64,000 nucleotides of DNA from Candidatus Vicinibacter affinis (lineage in GTDB: Bacteria > Bacteroidota > Bacteroidia > Chitinophagales > Saprospiraceae), in contig JADJNH010000005.1 of NCBI GenBank assembly GCA_016714365.1, forward strand, positions 3,200,501 through 3,264,500. Direction: 5' to 3'. Under the pieces are notes generated by a model, which made no database searches, was not told the origin of the DNA, and worked only from the letters and a program-made list of their open reading frames with translations. Numbering within the stretch: position 1 is the stretch's first letter; every line of letters begins with the position of its first letter. Made by a program: the position numbers and the translations under genes. Shown here in pieces: positions 35,275 through 45,600 of the stretch.

Positions 35275-35309
35275 ACAAGCCACTTCTAAGGTGGCTTGTT
35301 TTTTTTTTA
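35275..35309 (+). terminator. Rho-independent terminator after haloperoxidase 3
   Basis: Stem ACAAGCCAC / GTGGCTTGT with a 7-nt loop and a run of ten or more T. Confidence 0.92.
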
Positions 35310-35353
35310 TATAGGAAGAACATTGAATTTTGGAATAAATAATAGCTTTATCA

Positions 35354-35833
35354 ATGGAAATAAATAAAAAATTAATCATTGCAATTAACATCATTACGAT
35401 TTTAAACTTCGTGTTTCAATTTAGTTGTACACAAAAACAACCCAATGAATTAATCACTTATCATGAGAACGGGAATGTAGAAAAGAGATACACCCTCAAG
35501 GAGGGTAAAAAAGAAGGATTGTGTGAAGTTTATTATGCGTCCGGTAAATTAAAAGGAAAACTTTTCTTTGAAAACGATCAACAAACTGGAAAAACTGAAT
35601 ACTATTATCCCTCAGGCAAAATCAAAGAAGTGCAATACTATGAAAAAGGAAAAAGAATAAATTGGGATACCACCTACCATGAAAATGGAGCCTTCCAACT
35701 GATCAGCAAATATGAGAATGGAAAAATCCAAGGAGATCAATTTAGATTTGACACTTTAAATCAACTTACAGACCATGCTGTATTTAACCAGGACACCTTA
35801 GTAAAATTTATTCCATTGATAGAAAAAAAATAA
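35354..35833 (+). CDS. YwqK-like MORN-type repeat lipoprotein
   Basis: A 159-aa protein with a signal ending FQFSC (lipobox). The mature part contains four or five YwqK/MORN-like units of the form YHENGNVEKRY, YYASGKLKGK, YYPSGKIKEV, YHENGAFQLI. In Bacteroidota such repeats are common in exported proteins and are often labelled toxin-antitoxin YwqK-family, although evidence for an antitoxin role is weak and no toxin partner is adjacent. It is transcribed alone after a terminator. Confidence 0.8.
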   Translation: MEINKKLIIAINIITILNFVFQFSCTQKQPNELITYHENGNVEKRYTLKEGKKEGLCEVYYASGKLKGKLFFENDQQTGKTEYYYPSGKIKEVQYYEKGKRINWDTTYHENGAFQLISKYENGKIQGDQFRFDTLNQLTDHAVFNQDTLVKFIPLIEKK

Positions 35834-36100
35834 AATTGATTCAGAAATTATATTGAATATTAAAATTTTAAATTCGATAAATCATAAATGGAAATTTCAA
35901 TCAACGCAATTTGAGATCAACCTACCATTGAAATAACAACTGAGTAATAAATTCATTATGATGAAACTGTTGGAACTTGAATCAGAACAAATACTTTTGA
36001 AGTGGACGTAGGAAATATTGATGGTGTGCTGCATTTCAATACAATTATAATACACATTTAATGTTCATTTGCTAAAATTTAGAATTCCAATGTAATTCCT

Positions 36101-36310
36101 CTACTCCACCACCACCCGCTCCATACTACTCCTACCTTCCATATCGCGATACCTAACAAAATAAACTTCGGTAGGCCAGTCGTGACCATCGATGGTAGTG
36201 GATGTAGATCCTTTACCTATCAGTAATGACTTAACAGCCGTGCCAGTAGCCGTCAGGATCTCTAGCCATCTTTGAGTATTGACGACGTGCCACTTCCAGC
36301 TTGAAGCCAA
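36101..36310 (-). pseudogene. Orphan T9SS C-terminal sorting-domain fragment
   Basis: A 69-aa frame whose sequence resembles only the end of a secreted protein: RWLEILTATGTAVKSLLIG, then WPTEVYFVRYRDMEGR and a basic-hydrophobic end ERVVVE. This is the pattern of a type A T9SS sorting domain without any passenger, and the usual N-terminal PNP motif is missing. The upstream 84 bp show no signal peptide or extension. It is best read as the surviving 3' end of a deleted gene. The flanking stretch 35834-36100 shows nothing recognisable. Confidence 0.6.
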
Positions 36311-36393
36311 GAGTGAAAAATATCTTTCTTTATTGCAAGCCTAAAAAGATAGCATTTTGGTTGCATGATCGTCAATACTTTGTTATCATCAGT

Positions 36394-37134
36394 TTATTTT
36401 ACTTTTTTATTAAAGAAGCGATATCCAACTCCAATTGATGTGTATATTCCTGTACCTCTAGCTTCAAAAATTGCGGTGGGCTGTTCTATGCCTTTGTATG
36501 TATATTTGAAAAACATTTTTTGAAAGGATTTAAAGCCATACAAGCCATTTATTGATAGAGTTACTTCTAAATTATGAAATAACGTAAAACCTGTTTTGAT
36601 TCCAAGAAGTGGTACAATTTGAGTAACATTCATTGTTATTGCAGTAATTGGTTCAAGTTCTACATAGTCTGGCCCATTTTGTCGTTCAAACGCTCCATAT
36701 TCTGATCCATTTTCTTTTGAAGTTTGGAGTCCAATTCCTAAAGTAGGTTTTAAATAGAAATATTTATAAGGATTTATTAAATTATAACACAATAAAATGT
36801 CAAATCTTGAAATATTAACTCCTGAATATCCGACACCTAAAGTTGGAAAACCATCAGGTGCAATAACTGAACCTTTATTAAATTTAATCCATGTATGACC
36901 TTCATATTGGGAAAATTGAGCCATAATTGATATTTTTTTAATTTTTAAATACTGTTCATACGAAAAAACAAAATGATAATCAGTATTTTGGAAATCCTCT
37001 TTGCTATTGATCATTCGAACAGATTGATTTGTAAGGGTGTAAATGGGTCCAAATCCAATATTTAAAGTTTGTCCAACTAAAGCGAATTGGATACCAAAAA
37101 ATGTACTTAATGTTAAAATTAATTTACTTTGCAT
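36394..37134 (-). CDS. Outer-membrane beta-barrel-like protein, tandem copy B
   Basis: A 246-aa protein from the ATG at 37134 (a longer open frame to 37275 overlaps the upstream gene). Signal peptide ends near VGQ (residue ~22). The mature part has alternating strands such as LNIGFGPIYTL and FKYTYKG, and ends TSIGVGYRFFNKK, compatible with a beta-barrel. It is about half identical to the gene directly upstream, including near-identical N- and C-terminal blocks, so it arose by tandem duplication. Function unknown. The short spacing (1 bp) implies cotranscription. Confidence 0.78.
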   Translation of the reverse strand: MQSKLILTLSTFFGIQFALVGQTLNIGFGPIYTLTNQSVRMINSKEDFQNTDYHFVFSYEQYLKIKKISIMAQFSQYEGHTWIKFNKGSVIAPDGFPTLGVGYSGVNISRFDILLCYNLINPYKYFYLKPTLGIGLQTSKENGSEYGAFERQNGPDYVELEPITAITMNVTQIVPLLGIKTGFTLFHNLEVTLSINGLYGFKSFQKMFFKYTYKGIEQPTAIFEARGTGIYTSIGVGYRFFNKKVK

Positions 37135-37135
37135 T

Positions 37136-37876
37136 TTATTTTTTATTAAAGAAGCGATATCCAACTCCAATGGAAGTGTATATTCCTGTGCCTCGACCTT
37201 CAAATACGGCTGTTTCCTGAGGCACCCCTTTATAAGTATATTTGAAAAACATTTTTTGAAAAGCATTAAAGCCAATAACTCCTTGGATATTTAAGTTTAT
37301 GTCAAGTTTATTCCAAAACAGAAAACCCGTTGAAAAGCCTAATATTGGCATGAGCTGAAGATTATTATATGACTCAGCTGTTATTAACTCTAGTTGATAG
37401 TAATCAGGGCCATTTATTACAATTAATTCACTATAAATATCTTCACCATTACTAAGCGACTTAAGAATACCAATTGCAATTTGAGGCTTAAAATAATATT
37501 TTTTAAATTTATTAATTAGGTTGTAACTTAATCCAAAGTCCAATCTAAAAAGATCCACCCCACTATAACCTACCCCAAGAGTAGGTAATCCATCTTTAGT
37601 TACTACACTTCCATTGCTAAATTTAATCCAAGTATGTCCTTCAAATTTTGAAAGTGAACTAAATATGGAATATTTTCTTCCCCTAAAATATTGCTCATAG
37701 GTAATTTTACTTTGTGAAGCGGTATTCTGAAAATCATCAGTGCTATTAATCATGCGTGTTGATTGATTTGTCAAGGTATAAATAGGTCCAAATCCAATAT
37801 TTATTGATTGGCTATTTAATATAATATTTGTTATAAATATTATGCAGATTGTTATAGATAATTTTCTATTCCACAT
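37136..37876 (-). CDS. Outer-membrane beta-barrel-like protein, tandem copy A
   Basis: A 246-aa paralog of copy B with a signal peptide (ITNIILNSQS end). The shared blocks are INIGFGPIYTLTNQS, EGHTWIKF, LPTLGVGYSGV and GTGIYTSIGVGYRFFNKK, while the middle is diverged. It is likely exported and inserted in the outer membrane, as inferred from the strand pattern and aromatic C-terminal strand. First gene of the pair; the broken PKD-like gene lies just upstream on the same strand. Confidence 0.78.
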   Translation of the reverse strand: MWNRKLSITICIIFITNIILNSQSINIGFGPIYTLTNQSTRMINSTDDFQNTASQSKITYEQYFRGRKYSIFSSLSKFEGHTWIKFSNGSVVTKDGLPTLGVGYSGVDLFRLDFGLSYNLINKFKKYYFKPQIAIGILKSLSNGEDIYSELIVINGPDYYQLELITAESYNNLQLMPILGFSTGFLFWNKLDINLNIQGVIGFNAFQKMFFKYTYKGVPQETAVFEGRGTGIYTSIGVGYRFFNKK

Positions 37877-37940
37877 TGCTAAATTATTTAGAATGAAAAT
37901 AAAATCGTTCTTAGTTAAACGCTTTCATTTCAGGGTTAAT

Positions 37941-38766
37941 TTAATCAAGAATCAATCTAGAAACTCCGCTAATACCAAATCCAAACCAAGTACCTTTTAC
38001 ATTTACTCTATGACCTGAAGTAAGTTTATTCGATTCTCTAAAAATATTTTGAATATCTGATTGTGTAAAAGATATTGAAGTTGGGTAGGTTCCTTTTCCA
38101 AGGGCTTTAATTCCAAAAGCTAACACGTCCAAACAAGATTTATCCGCTAATTGTCTTTTATTAGTACCAGATAAATCAGTAACAACACCATCATTACTTG
38201 CGGGTAACCAACCTACCCAAAATTTTCTTAAATATTTCATTTCACAGCCTACTTCACTTGCTTTTACCCATATACTAGCTTAAATTTTCCATTTTTGGCC
38301 ATTGACTTCCTTTTTTAATTCTACATTTCTAGTTTTCTTTATACCGCAATCACAAGAAGTAGATACAAGAAATTTTGAACCGCAACATCTTGTTTTCGAA
38401 ATTTTATTTATGTAACATAAAGTCACTGTTACTCTACTTGAAAATTGTTTAGAAAAAATCCAATTTGTGTTCTTAGTGCCATCAGAAAAAGTCCACTCAA
38501 CATCCCATTGACTTTGAGAAAAATCACTATTAGTGGCATTAAATTTGAAACCCATCATCCACACATAGGGCTTTTGTAAATAAAAAGGAGCAATCCGGAT
38601 CTTCTTGCCCAACGCAATCGTTCATTCCAATTCCAAACATAAATAAAATAAATACTGAATAATAGGCTTTTTTCTTAAATAAGCTAAAGAATTCACCCCA
38701 TATAAATTGAAATTGTCTTGCATGCCCAAAATCAACAAAGTTGATGCATGTCGCCTCCCCCAACAA
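37941..38766 (-). pseudogene. Broken secreted protein with PKD-like segment
   Basis: Three open pieces on the minus strand look like one decayed gene. A signal-peptide-like piece (KKKAYYSVFILFMFGIGMND, then CVGQEDPDC) reads in one frame to 38539. A cysteine-rich beta piece with WDVEWTFSDGTKNTNW and VTVTLCYIN (PKD-like) occupies another frame from ~38580 to 38280. After a single in-frame TAA the same frame continues from 38279 to 37941 (KYLRKFWVGWLP, SDIQNIFRESNKL, ending SRLILD). One frameshift plus one stop therefore separate the parts. Alternatively the last piece is a separate 99-aa gene starting at 38240. Confidence 0.5.
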
Positions 38767-38785
38767 AGTTGGCGGGTGTCGTGTA
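38720..38785. repeat. Paired palindromic AACTTTGTT repeat
   Basis: Two copies of CAACAAAGTTG, each a short palindrome, lie ~28 bp apart and are followed by similar GCATGTCGCC / CGGGTGTCG sequence. This looks like a small REP-type element distinct from the 12451 family. It also supplies the artificial N-terminal codons of the frame that starts at 38766. Confidence 0.5.
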
Positions 38786-39522
38786 AAATAAATTTAATTC
38801 GTTTCTCATAAAATTTAAATTAAAGGGTTAATAAAATCAATAATTTCTCATACCTGTATAAGTATAAGGTCTGAGTCCATTGATGTACATTATAAAATAA
38901 TTCCTCATCTGCATGTAATACTGCTCGGGCGCGCTAACGGGAAGTAAAAAAAACAGACAATCAAATGCCGATGGTGCCGCACCTATTTTTTCTATGGTGG
39001 TGTATCCTAACTGCAGGGCGCGGACAAAACTGATCAAGTGAATCACAATGTAACAAATAAATTGTTACACCACAATACCTACTTATCAGTATATTTTTAC
39101 ATATGTAATTTAATAACATGTAATATATTGTTATTCAATTATATTGATAGAAACTATTTTACCCCTAAGTCACACACATAATTCTAAAATTAGGTTGGAT
39201 TCAACCTTTATTTTAACCCCTGTCCATTTATTTGGTGTCAGTTAAATTTTATGGGGATTGAGAAGAAATAAAACCTCTTTACTGGTTGGGTTAAATAGAT
39301 TCCGACACCTCATATAGTTATCGAATAAAAAATTCAGATCGGCCTTTTTCATTTTAGCATTAAGAAATGAAAACAGCTTTGATTTTTTTTGGTTCTTTTT
39401 TGTATTAAGAAAAAAAAGAACAAGGTTAATAGGATGGTATTTAGGATAATTTTAGATAAAAACGAGGTCGCAAAAACTGGCTTCTCCCCAAATTTTTAAC
39501 TTTACCCTTTATTTATTACACC
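38786..39522. other. Gene-poor AT-rich region
   Basis: No convincing gene in ~740 bp. A 69-codon frame at 38837-39046 has no domain signature or start context. At ~39390-39422 there is an imperfect inverted repeat of GTTCTTTTTT and AAAAAAGAAC. The region lies between the pseudogene zone and the terminator of the giant gene and may be a graveyard of lost genes. Confidence 0.4.
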
Positions 39523-39555
39523 AAAAAAAAGCCCCCCGGATCACTCCGGAGGGCT
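39523..39555 (-). terminator. Rho-independent terminator of the 4,432-aa gene
   Basis: On the minus strand AGCCCTCCGGA and TCCGGGGGGCT form an 11-bp stem (one G-T pair) around a 4-nt loop (GTGA), followed by eight T. It lies ~45 bp after the stop codon. Confidence 0.92.
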
Positions 39556-39601
39556 GTTGAAAACGAAACCGATTACTACACACTATCTTTAGATCTGCGA
39601 T

Positions 39602-42600
39602 CTAATCGATCATCAGCATCCTTCTGTACAATTTTTCGCGTCCAGTTTGAATATGGTAGTAATATACCCCGCCAAACTTCAACACATCTCTGTTTAATTC
39701 TATTTGATGATATCCTCTTTGGTAGTATGCACGTTTTGAATAAACCAATTTTCCACTGAGATCCGTCACTTCAAACAATACTTCTGAATCCTGATTGATT
39801 TCAAATGGTATCATCGTGGATTGATTGAATGGATTTGGAATATTCTGGAAGAGATGAATTTTACCCTGTGTATTTATGGATCCATCCAGCTTCAATTCCA
39901 GTTCATTTACTTCTCCGGATTTTTTGTATGCTTCCGCATTCATTAATTGCTTATCCAGGAATATCACATCGGACAAATATTGATCTTTATGAGATCTGAT
40001 ATTTAGGATCAGTTTCCACTCATTGCCTTTCTCCTGATTCCATGCGAATCTTACCGAGCCTTGCTCTTTAAAAACATCCGCAACATGCTCCGGCCTCAAG
40101 GAACCTTCCTGGCTTGTACTGATCTCTTTTATCCATGCCAACTGTGGATCGATATAAATTCCAGCCTGAGCGCCTTCCAGCTTTTCCCAATCAGACAACT
40201 TTAATTCAATGGCATATTCCTTTCCTTTTTCCATAAAGATATCAGCCGTCTTGAGTTGCGCTTTTTCCTGTGTTCTTGAGGAAGTATTCAAAGCACCATT
40301 CATCTTGTTAGAATCGTCGACATCCCCAACTTTTATACCCACAAAATTCACCAGGTAATTTTTATTCAATGTCGGAATGACGTAAGATTCAGGGAAAGCT
40401 TCCTGTAAAGGATTATCTCTATCTTCCCAAACATAATCTGAATAAATAAATCTCCATGAATTGTTATTGCGGAAACGCTGATTAATTCCTAAAATCAGTT
40501 TTCTGATTTCTGTAAGATCTGCTGCCGTAACACTACCTGATTTATTGACATCCGCTGCGATCCACTTAAATGGTTCATCAAATGGTTTGGAGCCCAAAAT
40601 ATGCTTTTGAATTTGGATAATGTCATACGTGCTTACCCCATTTAAATGATCCAGATCATAAATTGGTTTCGTTTCATAACTACCACCCATTTTCATATTA
40701 TTGAAAGCGTATAAGCCGGCATTACCTGTAGTAACCAATCCTGCTTTTCCACCATTGAGGTACACATCAATGCCTTTCAATTTAACATCTTTCCTACTGC
40801 TGATAATACCTGCCACATTTGCGCCATTGAAATTTGGCGGACAAATGGTATCCAGATCAATAGCTTGCAATAAAGTCACGCAAGAATCAATATTACCCGC
40901 CTCATCTTTGAAGTAAATTGTATAAGCTCCCAGATAATCTCTGTTCACCAATGAATCACAACAAATGGTCACCACAGTATCCATAAAATTATTGCGATCA
41001 AAAGATGCCATGATGTTAGTAGCATTCGAACAATTGTCCGATATGTTAAAGATGAATTCATTGGCATTGAAATCTGCACAACCATTGTCCTGAATGGTGT
41101 GTATAACTTTCTTACAGGTAACTTCCGGAGCAATGGTATCGACTACTGTAATTTTAACTGTTTTGGTAGCAACGTTGCAACAAGCATCCTCAGCAGAAAA
41201 TGTTACATTGGTAACGCCCACAGGATAATATCCGGATGCATCTTCAAAGTCATTTGCTCCATAAGGTGAATCGTTTGTGATTACTACTGAAGCAGAATCA
41301 CAATCACTCACAGATGCAATCATGGTCACAAAATTGTTACAGGAAGTGTCTGAAGCATATACTGTAATATCTGCAATTCCTTGTATGGTCGGTGCGCTTT
41401 GATCGTCCCGGATAATCAACTGAATAAATTTGAAGGTATTACCGGAACAACTGTCAAACACTGTCCATTCTCTTTCAATTTCACAATTTCCTCTGGTTTT
41501 ACAGAAATTGGAATCCTGAGAGGTAATTCTCAGCTTAAAGCAAGATGCTGAACCAGCATTCACTGTTGGCTTACCAAGACTATCAGGACTGATGGATTGA
41601 CATTCATCAACTGTTACAGGAGATATTGGCCAATTGATTTCCAAACTATCCAATGGATCCGGATTATTCACCGTAACTATTTGTGTACAGGAACGTGTAT
41701 TCCCGGATGCATCTGTTGCTGTAAATATTCTGGTGATAGTACCGATTCCGCACACATTTTGATTTCTGATGGCGGTATCCTTCACGCTTACCCCGGGACA
41801 ATTATCCGATGCAGTTGCTGTTCCGAATTGACCTAAATTATCCGTATTCACATCACATCCAACCACTGTATCGCGAGGACAATTTATCGTCGGCGGAACG
41901 GTTTCAATGACAGTCACCATGGTAATGCACGTTGCTGAATTTCCGCAGGAATCTGTGGCGGTAAAAATTACATTTGTTTTTCCAACCGGGAAAATTGCAG
42001 GAGCATTGTTTTGGAAAGTAACACCTGTATTACAAGCCGTATTCAAAGTCGGATTGCCCAGATTGACGACTGCGCCGCAAGTATTCTGATCAGCGTTCAC
42101 AGTTCTATCCGCAGGGCAAGTAATGCTTGGCGGTGTTTGATTCAAAGTAATGATGTATTGATTAAAGCTGAACACTTGGCTTGCACTGCAATCATTTGTT
42201 GCCCTCCAGGTCCGCTTCACTGTGCGACAAGGATTTCCTGCCAATATGGTATCCACAAAATTAAACTTAACCAAACCACAATAATTTTTCTTTAAAGATG
42301 GTCTGCCTACAATATCAGGATTTGTGGTCGGAGTACAAGTAAATGAAGTAAAGCTATCCCTAGGCCAGGTAATATCAGCAGGATTAAGATTTACATCTCT
42401 GGTAATTTTCTGAATTCCAAAAATGGTAGTATCCACCTCAGGTCTGCAACGGATTCTTACTTCCCAATTTCTATTTACCACATAACAGACTTCAGGATTT
42501 GTGCGGATCGTGTCATCTGTATATTTGAAAGTCAATGAATCACATCCACACTTGACTGTTGGATATCCGTTCAAAGAATCCGGTAAAAATGGTTTGGCAC

Positions 42601-45600
42601 AATCTGTCACGGTTAGATCTGGAGGCAGTACTAATTTTGGTCCTGTAGGGAACAATACTTTGATCACCTGATTAAACTTAAATGATTGAGCTTGTGCACC
42701 TGTTTTACAAGTATTATTAACAGTCCACTTTCTCTGTACAATTTTACAAGTATCGTTGTTTGACTTCACTGAGTCCACATAAGTAATGCTCACATAACCG
42801 CAGAAATCTTTCTTTAAAGTAGGAACATGATTCACTACAGATGTATCGATATCTCCGGTACAATTATCCACTACAAAACTATCCGCAGGCCACATGATAT
42901 CTGTTAGTTTCAAGTCAATAGACACTGCTATGCGTTGTGTTCCCATTAAGGTACCAACTAAGTCAGGTGGACAATTAAATACGGATGTCCATTTTCTATA
43001 AATAACATAACAGGTATTTGGTGTACCAAATCCAATAGAATCCTTATAGCTATGCTGCACCATGGTACACGGACAATTTGACTTAGGATAACCATTCAAA
43101 GAATCCGGAAGTGTAGATTTTTTACAATCTGTGATGGTGATGTCATTTGGCACGATAAGTTTCGGACCATTAGGATATAAGATTTTAATCTTTTGGTCGA
43201 ATTTATAAACCTGAGCCTGAGCACCGGTCTTACACACATTATTTACCCTCCATGTACGTTGTACAATTCTGCAGGTGTCATTATTCAATTTAATGGTATC
43301 TACATAGGATATGGTAACATATCCGCAGAAATCTTTTAGTAACATCGGCACATGATTCACTCTACCGGTGTCAATATTTCCACTGCAATTGTCCACCACA
43401 AAACTATCCGCCGGCCATTTGATGTCTGAAAGTTTCAAATCTATTGAAACAATGATGCGTTGCGTTCCGCGGAAAGTGCCGACTACATCCGGTGGACAAT
43501 TGTACACAGAAGTCCATTTTCGATAAATAACATAGCAAGCGTTTTGAGTGCCAAATCCTATAGAATCTGTATAACTGTGCTGTACAATATTGCATGGACA
43601 GTTTGTCTTCGGATATCCATTCAATGAATCCGGCAAGATGGATTTTTTACAATCGGTCACAGTCACATCTGCTGGCACTGTGTATTTTACTCCAGTTGAA
43701 TTTACCACTATCAAGGTCTGGACGAAGGTAAATGTCTGACTTCCGTCTGTAACACACTTACTAAATACTGTCCAGGTTCTTTCACAAATACTGGTATCCG
43801 CTGACTTTGAAATAAACCGATCATCATACATCAGCATGACCTGACCTTTATAACCACATACGGTCGGCACTTCACCAATGTAAGCCGTATCTTTTGACCC
43901 TAGACAATTGTCTACAATGACTGTTTGTTTAGGCCAGGTAATATCAGATTCCTTAAGGTCGGTAGTGACTACTATCCTCTGTACAAATGAAAAGTCATTG
44001 TTGTTGCCCGGACAAGTGAATTTTAAGAACCAGGTTCTCTCAATCACGAAACACTCATTTCTTCCGCCACTGACTTTCACATCTGAATGCGTTATATCCG
44101 CATCTGTGCATCGACAAGTTCCAATGGTTGGATATGAATTTAGATCTCCCGGATCTGTCAATTGCGAACAGTTGGACACCGTGATGTCAGCAGGTTGCTT
44201 GAAACAATTGCAGTAATCGACATTGTTGTTGTCTTGAATGTCAATAAAAGTTTCGCAACAAGATTGCTGACCATTTGATGCAGTAACACAGAATAAAACT
44301 TCTCTCCTACCAAGGCTGTCACAATTATAAGTGACAGACTTAATGGTGGTATCCCGTCCTATGGAATAAGTCAATGGATATCCGCAAGGATGATTACTTC
44401 CCTGATCAAAATCTTTAGCCCATATAGTAACTAATTCACCATCGATACGACCATCACCATTCAAATCCATCGCCACCAATCCTGCAGCCAATCCTTTCAG
44501 ACAATATGCCGTTGGGGTTTTTACATTGATGATTTCAAAATTTATTTCACAGACTTCCTTGTTTCCACACAAATCTTCCAAAACATATTTTACTCTATGT
44601 TTTCCTAAAGGATAAAATCCCGAAGCATCTACAATATTTCCGACGCCCAATCCACTTCTGTCTTCAATTCCATCTGAATTCAAGTCTACATGAAATTCAT
44701 TTCTCAACTGATTGTCTGGTGTACAATCATCATAACCGGTTGCAATTAAGTCAACAACTCTGCCGACACATGATGTATCATTGATTTCAAATCTCCTGTC
44801 CACACATCCACTCAGGAAGATGGGTTTCACTGTATTGTATACTTTTATAATCTGCTCCCGCTCATAAATAATTGGACTTCCGGTAGGATTATAAAATCTG
44901 CACCAGTTAATTACTTTCCATTTTCTCAATACTTTATAACAAGCATCATTTCCATTTACGATGCGGAACACATGATCCTCATAATTAACACCGACCAGAT
45001 CACACTTGTCTTCGTTGATAATTGGATAACCTAAACCAAGAGGCAGGTTTTTTGGATCCAGTATGTCAGAAGCACATGAAGTGGTGTCAAAATCTCTTGG
45101 CCAACGTATAGAATTTTCAGTAAAAGGTTTATTGTTGATGATGGTAATCCTTTGAACACATACATTCTGTCCAAAACTATTTCCGGCAATAAATATTCTA
45201 TCGATGTATCCTTCCCGGCACTGATTGATGTAAAAGCTGTCCACCTCACGAACGGTAACATCGCAATTGTCAGAAACTCTTGGTTGTCCAAACTCTGACA
45301 AATCATTCGGATTGTAATGATACTCGCAGTCAATTGTTACATCATGCGGACAGGATATTTGAGGAATGGTTTTATCCTGAACCTCCACTAAAATCATGCA
45401 TGTATTTGAGTTGCCCTCTGCATCGGTAACCTTAAGCATCACCTGAACCAAATTACCGATATCAGCACAACAAAATCCAACTGAATCGGCATAAACATTT
45501 GGATTGTACTGACAAGGTACTCCATCATCCATTCTTCTTGCCTGCATGGACGCAATGTGACAGTCGTCATAACTTCCATCATCAAATACATGAGCAGGTA

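Noticed and set aside
38837..39046. 69-aa minus-strand frame as a gene
   Set aside because: It has no signal, domain or promoter and its composition is atypical; it is likely chance.
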